DNA from: an uncultured Eubacterium sp.
GTDB taxonomy: Bacteria; Bacillota_A; Clostridia; Lachnospirales; Lachnospiraceae
Assembly: GCA_948560485.1 (NCBI GenBank)
Contig: CAOXUF010000115.1
Location: forward strand, 1 to 6,729
DNA length: 6,729 bases
Direction of reading: 5' to 3'
The notes under the pieces are model-generated. The model saw nothing but the letters and a program-made list of their open reading frames with translations, had not been told where the DNA came from and ran no database searches. Numbering within the stretch: position 1 is the stretch's first letter; each line of letters opens with the position of its first letter. The position numbers and the translations under genes were made by a program. This document shows, piece by piece, positions 4,523 through 6,729 of the stretch.

Positions 4523-4928
4523 GAAGACAATTAACACAAAAGGATAAGAAGGAAATAGGAACAGAATGCTGTAATTGTGGTTCTACAAAAGAATTGGAAT
4601 ATCATCATATAATTCCAATTAGTTTAGGTGGAAATGATATAAATTCAAATATGGTTTGTTTATGTTATCCATGTCATCAAAAAATACATTATGGTGAAAG
4701 TAAGCATGGATTACATAGTACCATAATAAAAAAGGGATTGAAAATGCAAGGGCAAAGGGTAAACAGATTGGAAGAAAGAAAACTACAGAAGAATCAATAC
4801 CGCAATCCTTTTTCAGATACTACCCTCAATTTGTAAAGGGGAATATTAATCTTTCTGAATTTGCCAGGCTATCCAGACTTAGTAGAAATTCTGTATATAA
4901 GTATTTGAAAATTGTGGATGGTAAGTAA
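4519..4928 (+). CDS. HNH protein with resolvase-like HTH tail, frame broken at A-AAA-AAG
   Basis: The TTG start at 4519 follows GGAAGGGG (about 4504-4511) by seven bases. Residues 1-60 form a zinc-supported HNH nuclease domain: CNC with C17 and C20, YHHIIPISLGGND with H29/H30, an asparagine near 43, then C49, C52, H53 and H57. The zero frame ends at 4836 after an unrelated-looking tail. At A-AAA-AAG (4728-4734) a shift to the -1 frame instead reads GIENARAKGKQIGRKKTT and on to a helix-turn-helix (SEFARLSRLSRNSVYKYLKI), stopping at TAA 4926-4928. The shifted product is about 136 aa and has the linker and tail expected from HNH/HTH proteins and serine recombinases. Either one A was lost from a run of seven, making a pseudogene with a 105-aa truncated product, or the slippery heptamer is used for programmed frameshifting. 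Coordinates given cover the full shifted product. Confidence 0.7.
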
Positions 4929-5016
4929 TTTGTTGGAACTATTAAAAAAATAGAGAAAATGTATATGTCATGGAGAATATAAAAATAGGAAATATGTTTG
5001 GAAGGAGGGGATATTT

Positions 5017-5070
5017 ATGATAGGAGAGACAAGACGGAGAGTATATGATTTTCTTGTTGACTACATATGA
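5017..5070 (+). pseudogene. Truncated LexA-like regulator N-terminus (17 codons)
   Basis: An ATG at 5017 follows GGAGGGG (about 5004-5010) by six bases, a strong translation signal, but the frame stops after MIGETRRRVYDFLVDYI. This resembles the first helix of LexA-like regulators, whose N-termini commonly read xKRxxxVYDFIxxYIxENGYSPS. Just past the stop, a different frame reads YENDYQL before its own stop, as if a frameshift broke the YIxENxYSP segment. The rest of the gene is missing. It may also be a short leader peptide for the gene at 5129. The resemblance rests on very few residues. Confidence 0.35.
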
Positions 5071-5128
5071 GAATGATTATCAATTATAAAAGTATAGGAA
5101 AAATTTATAAGACTGGAGGAATAGGGAT

Positions 5129-5311
5129 ATGAAAGAACTTTTGAAAGATGATGCATTTTCTACAGGAGTAATTTGCGGACTACTTTTATATCAGCAAAAA
5201 GTTATTGCTGCCCATAAAGCGAAGATACCGCTGAAAATTGAGGATGAACTTTATTACTTGGAGAGTGGCAGAGAGAGGTTGGAGCGAGCGATAGACGAAA
5301 TATGTAGATAG
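5129..5311 (+). CDS. Hypothetical protein (60 aa)
   Basis: The ATG at 5129 follows GGAGG (5115-5119) by nine bases. The product begins MKELLKDDAFSTGVICGLLL, a helix with a short hydrophobic run (GVICGLLLYQQKVIAA) that is borderline for a membrane segment but more likely amphipathic. It then continues with an acidic/basic helix (LESGRERLERAIDEICR). No family is recognised; small proteins of this kind are common on clostridial mobile elements. A strong intrinsic terminator follows eight bases after the stop, so it is the last gene of its transcript, which probably begins upstream of the truncated regulator at 5017. Confidence 0.7.
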   Translation: MKELLKDDAFSTGVICGLLLYQQKVIAAHKAKIPLKIEDELYYLESGRERLERAIDEICR

Positions 5312-5318
5312 TCATATG

Positions 5319-5348
5319 AAGCTGTCCCAATTATGGGATGGCTTTTTT
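5319..5348 (+). terminator. Intrinsic terminator after the 60-aa gene
   Basis: AAGCTGTCCCA (5319-5329) pairs with TGGGATGGCTT (5334-5344) over 11 positions, including two G-T pairs, around the four-base loop ATTA. A run of six T (5343-5348) follows directly. This is a textbook rho-independent terminator. Confidence 0.88.
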
Positions 5349-5895
5349 AAATGCATGTTCGAGTACGTTCGATAGAATGGCAAGAAATAATTTCAAAAAG
5401 CCAGTAAACAAGCTATTTATTGCAGTTTCCCTTTAAAGGGAAGTTGTTATTTTGATGCCTGGGAAAGGAAAAAATGTGATCAGTTCGTGAGAGGGCATTT
5501 CTGAGGAAAGTAGGATTGTTAAGACTTGTGGAAAATATATATTTTGCAACGATTTGTTGCATTTTGGAAATACTGAAAACATATTAAACATATAGGTAAT
5601 AAGTATGTTCGTATATGTGCTCGTAGAGAGAAACTATTTTGTTTCTTTTAAGAAAATTTGGAATAAGACTATTTGATACTGAATTAATGGGGAATAAATT
5701 TTTTGAGAGAAAGGGTGGATTAAATCCTACTGGATGGATAGGTTATTATATTAAATGAGAATAATTATTAATTGATGGAAGTGTTGTTCGATGAAGTTGA
5801 TGGAATGAGGAGGAAAATGAAGTAAATAATGCATAAAAGAATAACACTATATGTAGTGAAAATATATACATAAAACACAAAATATAGAATTAATG
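5349..5895. other. AT-rich non-coding stretch, probably decayed DNA
   Basis: No credible gene is seen on either strand. A perfect 16-base palindrome (TTCCCTTTAAAGGGAA, 5427-5442) and weak dyads AGAAAC/GTTTCT (5629-5634, 5641-5646) and CACTA/TAGTG (5845-5849, 5854-5858) are present. A short ORF (5775-5825, MEVLFDEVDGMRRKMK) lacks a ribosome binding site and is probably a remnant or chance. TGTTCG occurs several times (about 5356, 5605 and 5785) without regular spacing. The stretch lies between a terminator and a promoter and fits decayed mobile-element DNA. Confidence 0.5.
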
Positions 5896-5925
5896 TTGAC
5901 GAGATAATATTTCTTGTGTTATATT
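5896..5925 (+). promoter_or_regulatory. Promoter upstream of the 187-aa gene
   Basis: TTGACG (5896-5901) is followed by TATATT (5920-5925) at 18 bases, or TTATAT (5919-5924) at 17. The -35 box is near consensus and the -10 weaker. The expected transcription start, about 5932, lies at the edge of the palindrome at 5933-5946, which would suit control by a repressor. Confidence 0.6.
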
Positions 5926-5932
5926 GAGCGTA

Positions 5933-5946
5933 TAACAATATTGTTA
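5933..5946. promoter_or_regulatory. Palindromic operator candidate
   Basis: TAACAATATTGTTA is a perfect 14-base palindrome placed at the predicted transcription start and before the ribosome binding site of the 187-aa gene. The position is typical of a repressor site. The binding protein is unknown; the downstream protein itself is one candidate by analogy only. Confidence 0.5.
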
Positions 5947-5969
5947 GAATTCAATTGAGGAGGAGTATT

Positions 5970-6533
5970 ATGGAAGAGAAAATATATGATATACCAGTCT
6001 ATATCTGTCCATGGGAAGAATTTAATAAATATTGGAATGATCACTATGAAAAGCTTTTCAGGAGAGAAGAAGAATCTGAAGAGGAATGGATAAAAAGACG
6101 TGCGGTATTTAAGCAAATTAACCATCGAAGAACAACATGGAAATATCATGCAATAATCGGTTACATCAGTGTGTATATACATGGTATTGACTTATTTACA
6201 ACATTATCTATAGATGTAAGAGAAAGAAAAATCAAAGGGGGAAGACCTGACATATATTATGGTACATCTACATTTTTTAGAGTTCGTGTAAGAAAGAATA
6301 TGAGTTCTGAAGAAGTTATGAATGAATTCAAGTTAAATATAAAAGAGGTATCAAAAGGAAGATTGAAAAATAGGTATATTGATATAGAGCCGTTTTATAA
6401 TATATGTAAATATATTGATTGGCATGAAGTCTTTTATTCTGAGGATAAGTTAAAAAAATTAGAAAAAGAGGTAGAAATAGCTACTCGAAGCAACAGAGTT
6501 TTTGAAATACCAAAATTACCAGGATGTGAATAA
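5970..6533 (+). CDS. Hypothetical protein (187 aa)
   Basis: The frame is open from a TTG at 5955, but the ATG at 5970 is chosen because GAGGAGGAG (5957-5965) lies just upstream. The predicted soluble protein has an N-terminal part rich in aromatic and acidic residues (PVYICPWEEFNKYWNDHYEK, then a charged REEESEEEWIKRR helix). A central beta-rich part follows (YHAIIGYISVYIHGIDLFTT, then SIDVRERKIKGGRPDIYYGT and FFRVRVRKN), and a lysine-rich helical C-terminus ends in KLPGCE. No domain, catalytic motif, signal peptide or membrane helix is recognised, so no function is assigned. It is monocistronic in this window, with its own promoter and operator candidate. Its AT-rich codon use resembles the HNH gene more than the left-hand operon, hinting at a separate origin. 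Confidence 0.8.
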   Translation: MEEKIYDIPVYICPWEEFNKYWNDHYEKLFRREEESEEEWIKRRAVFKQINHRRTTWKYHAIIGYISVYIHGIDLFTTLSIDVRERKIKGGRPDIYYGTSTFFRVRVRKNMSSEEVMNEFKLNIKEVSKGRLKNRYIDIEPFYNICKYIDWHEVFYSEDKLKKLEKEVEIATRSNRVFEIPKLPGCE

Positions 6534-6584
6534 TAACAATGTCACTTACTTTGTTTAGGATTCCCAAAATGGAAAAGCTGAAAA

Positions 6585-6636
6585 GTTTTTTATAGAAACT
6601 CAATCGCCAATTTTGTCGGTTGAGATTTCAAAAAAC
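6585..6636. repeat. Long inverted repeat downstream of the 187-aa gene
   Basis: CTCAATCG (6599-6606) pairs with CGGTTGAG (6617-6624) with one G-T, around the loop CCAATTTTGT. Outside it GTTTTTT (6585-6591) and AAAAAAC (6630-6636) can also pair, with GAAA opposite TTTC between them. The T-run precedes the stem and the A-run follows it, the reverse of a normal intrinsic terminator on either strand. It may still stabilise the 3' end of the upstream mRNA as a long A-U-extended stem. Confidence 0.5.
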
Positions 6637-6639
6637 CAG

Positions 6640-6668
6640 TTGTATTCTAAATCCGCATCCCCTATAAT
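6640..6668 (+). promoter_or_regulatory. Strong promoter of the truncated last gene
   Basis: TTGTAT (6640-6645) and TATAAT (6663-6668) are separated by 17 bases. TCCTTAAGGA (6670-6679), a perfect 10-base palindrome, covers the likely transcription start and may be an operator. The ribosome binding site and start codon of the next gene follow within 30 bases. Confidence 0.7.
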
Positions 6669-6694
6669 ATCCTTAAGGACAGGAGGTGGAAACC

Positions 6695-6706
6695 ATGAAC
6701 GTAGTA
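6695..6706 (+). CDS. First four codons of a gene cut by the contig end
   Basis: The ATG at 6695 follows AGGAGG (6681-6686) by eight bases and lies behind a strong promoter, so it is a genuine gene start. Only MNVV is encoded before adapter sequence begins at 6707. Residues apparently encoded beyond this point are artefact and must not be used for identification. Nothing can be said of the product. Confidence 0.6.
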
Positions 6707-6729
6707 AGATCGGAAGAGCACACGTCTGA
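6707..6729. other. Illumina TruSeq adapter read-through (artefact)
   Basis: The last 23 bases, beginning AGATCGGAAGAGCACACGTC, are the start of the standard Illumina TruSeq read-1 adapter. They are not part of the organism's genome and should be trimmed. The contig therefore ends because of an untrimmed short-insert read, and the true sequence stops at about 6706. One or two junction bases could belong to either side. Confidence 0.97.

Noticed and set aside
5775..5825. 16-aa ORF MEVLFDEVDGMRRKMK
   Set aside because: It has no ribosome binding site and no recognisable family; at best a remnant.
5919..6182. 87-aa minus-strand ORF
   Set aside because: It overlaps the promoter and the N-terminal part of the 187-aa gene, with no translation signal.

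Overview
The window looks like accessory DNA from a low-G+C Firmicute, most likely a clostridial gut bacterium (Lachnospiraceae-like). The reasons are strong GGAGG-type ribosome binding sites before nearly every gene, sigma-A promoters of TTGNNN-N17-TATAAT type, A/T-rich codon use, and a gene mix typical of prophages and integrative elements: small unknown proteins, a divergent sigma factor, a DUF262 protein, a toxin-antitoxin pair, an HNH protein and recombinase-like remnants. No ribosomal, metabolic or other core genes are present. The last 23 bases match the Illumina adapter, so the right end is a library or assembly artefact and not biology.

Left block (1-2936), all on the plus strand: two small phage-like ORFs (147-428 and 519-668), an RNA element resembling a tRNA acceptor/T-arm minihelix (679-724), a sigma-70-like factor (792-1370), and 13 bases later a DUF262 (ParB/GmrS-like) protein (1384-2481). 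After a 12-bp hairpin come an unknown 121-aa protein (2542-2907) and a 12-codon ORF overlapping its end. This reads as one operon-like early/control module of a phage or integrative element. I did not recognise an integrase, replication protein or structural gene.

Middle block (2937-3287): a non-coding stretch holding a striking degenerate array of about 35 pentamers following the rule G-N-T-N-N (2963-3135). It is followed directly by a 10-bp perfect inverted repeat that can extend to about 20 bp as RNA (3136-3180). I know of no described element that this matches.

Right block (3227-6729): a compact minimal nucleotidyltransferase/HEPN toxin-antitoxin operon with its own promoter, facing a small unknown minus-strand gene that also has a textbook promoter. 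Next are a 3' remnant of a resolvase-type helix-turn-helix and an HNH protein. The HNH reading frame breaks exactly at A-AAA-AAG, and a -1 shift restores a second resolvase-like helix-turn-helix, so this is either a frameshift mutation or programmed frameshifting. After that come a truncated LexA-like N-terminus, a 60-aa unknown gene with a strong terminator, about 550 bases of AT-rich decayed DNA, an unknown 187-aa protein with a promoter and a palindromic operator candidate, and the promoter and first four codons of a further gene cut by the adapter.

The most interesting items are the GNTNN pentamer array with its adjoining hairpin, the A-AAA-AAG frame break in the HNH gene, and the tRNA-minihelix-like element. 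All identifications rest on reading motifs by eye; no database search was possible.
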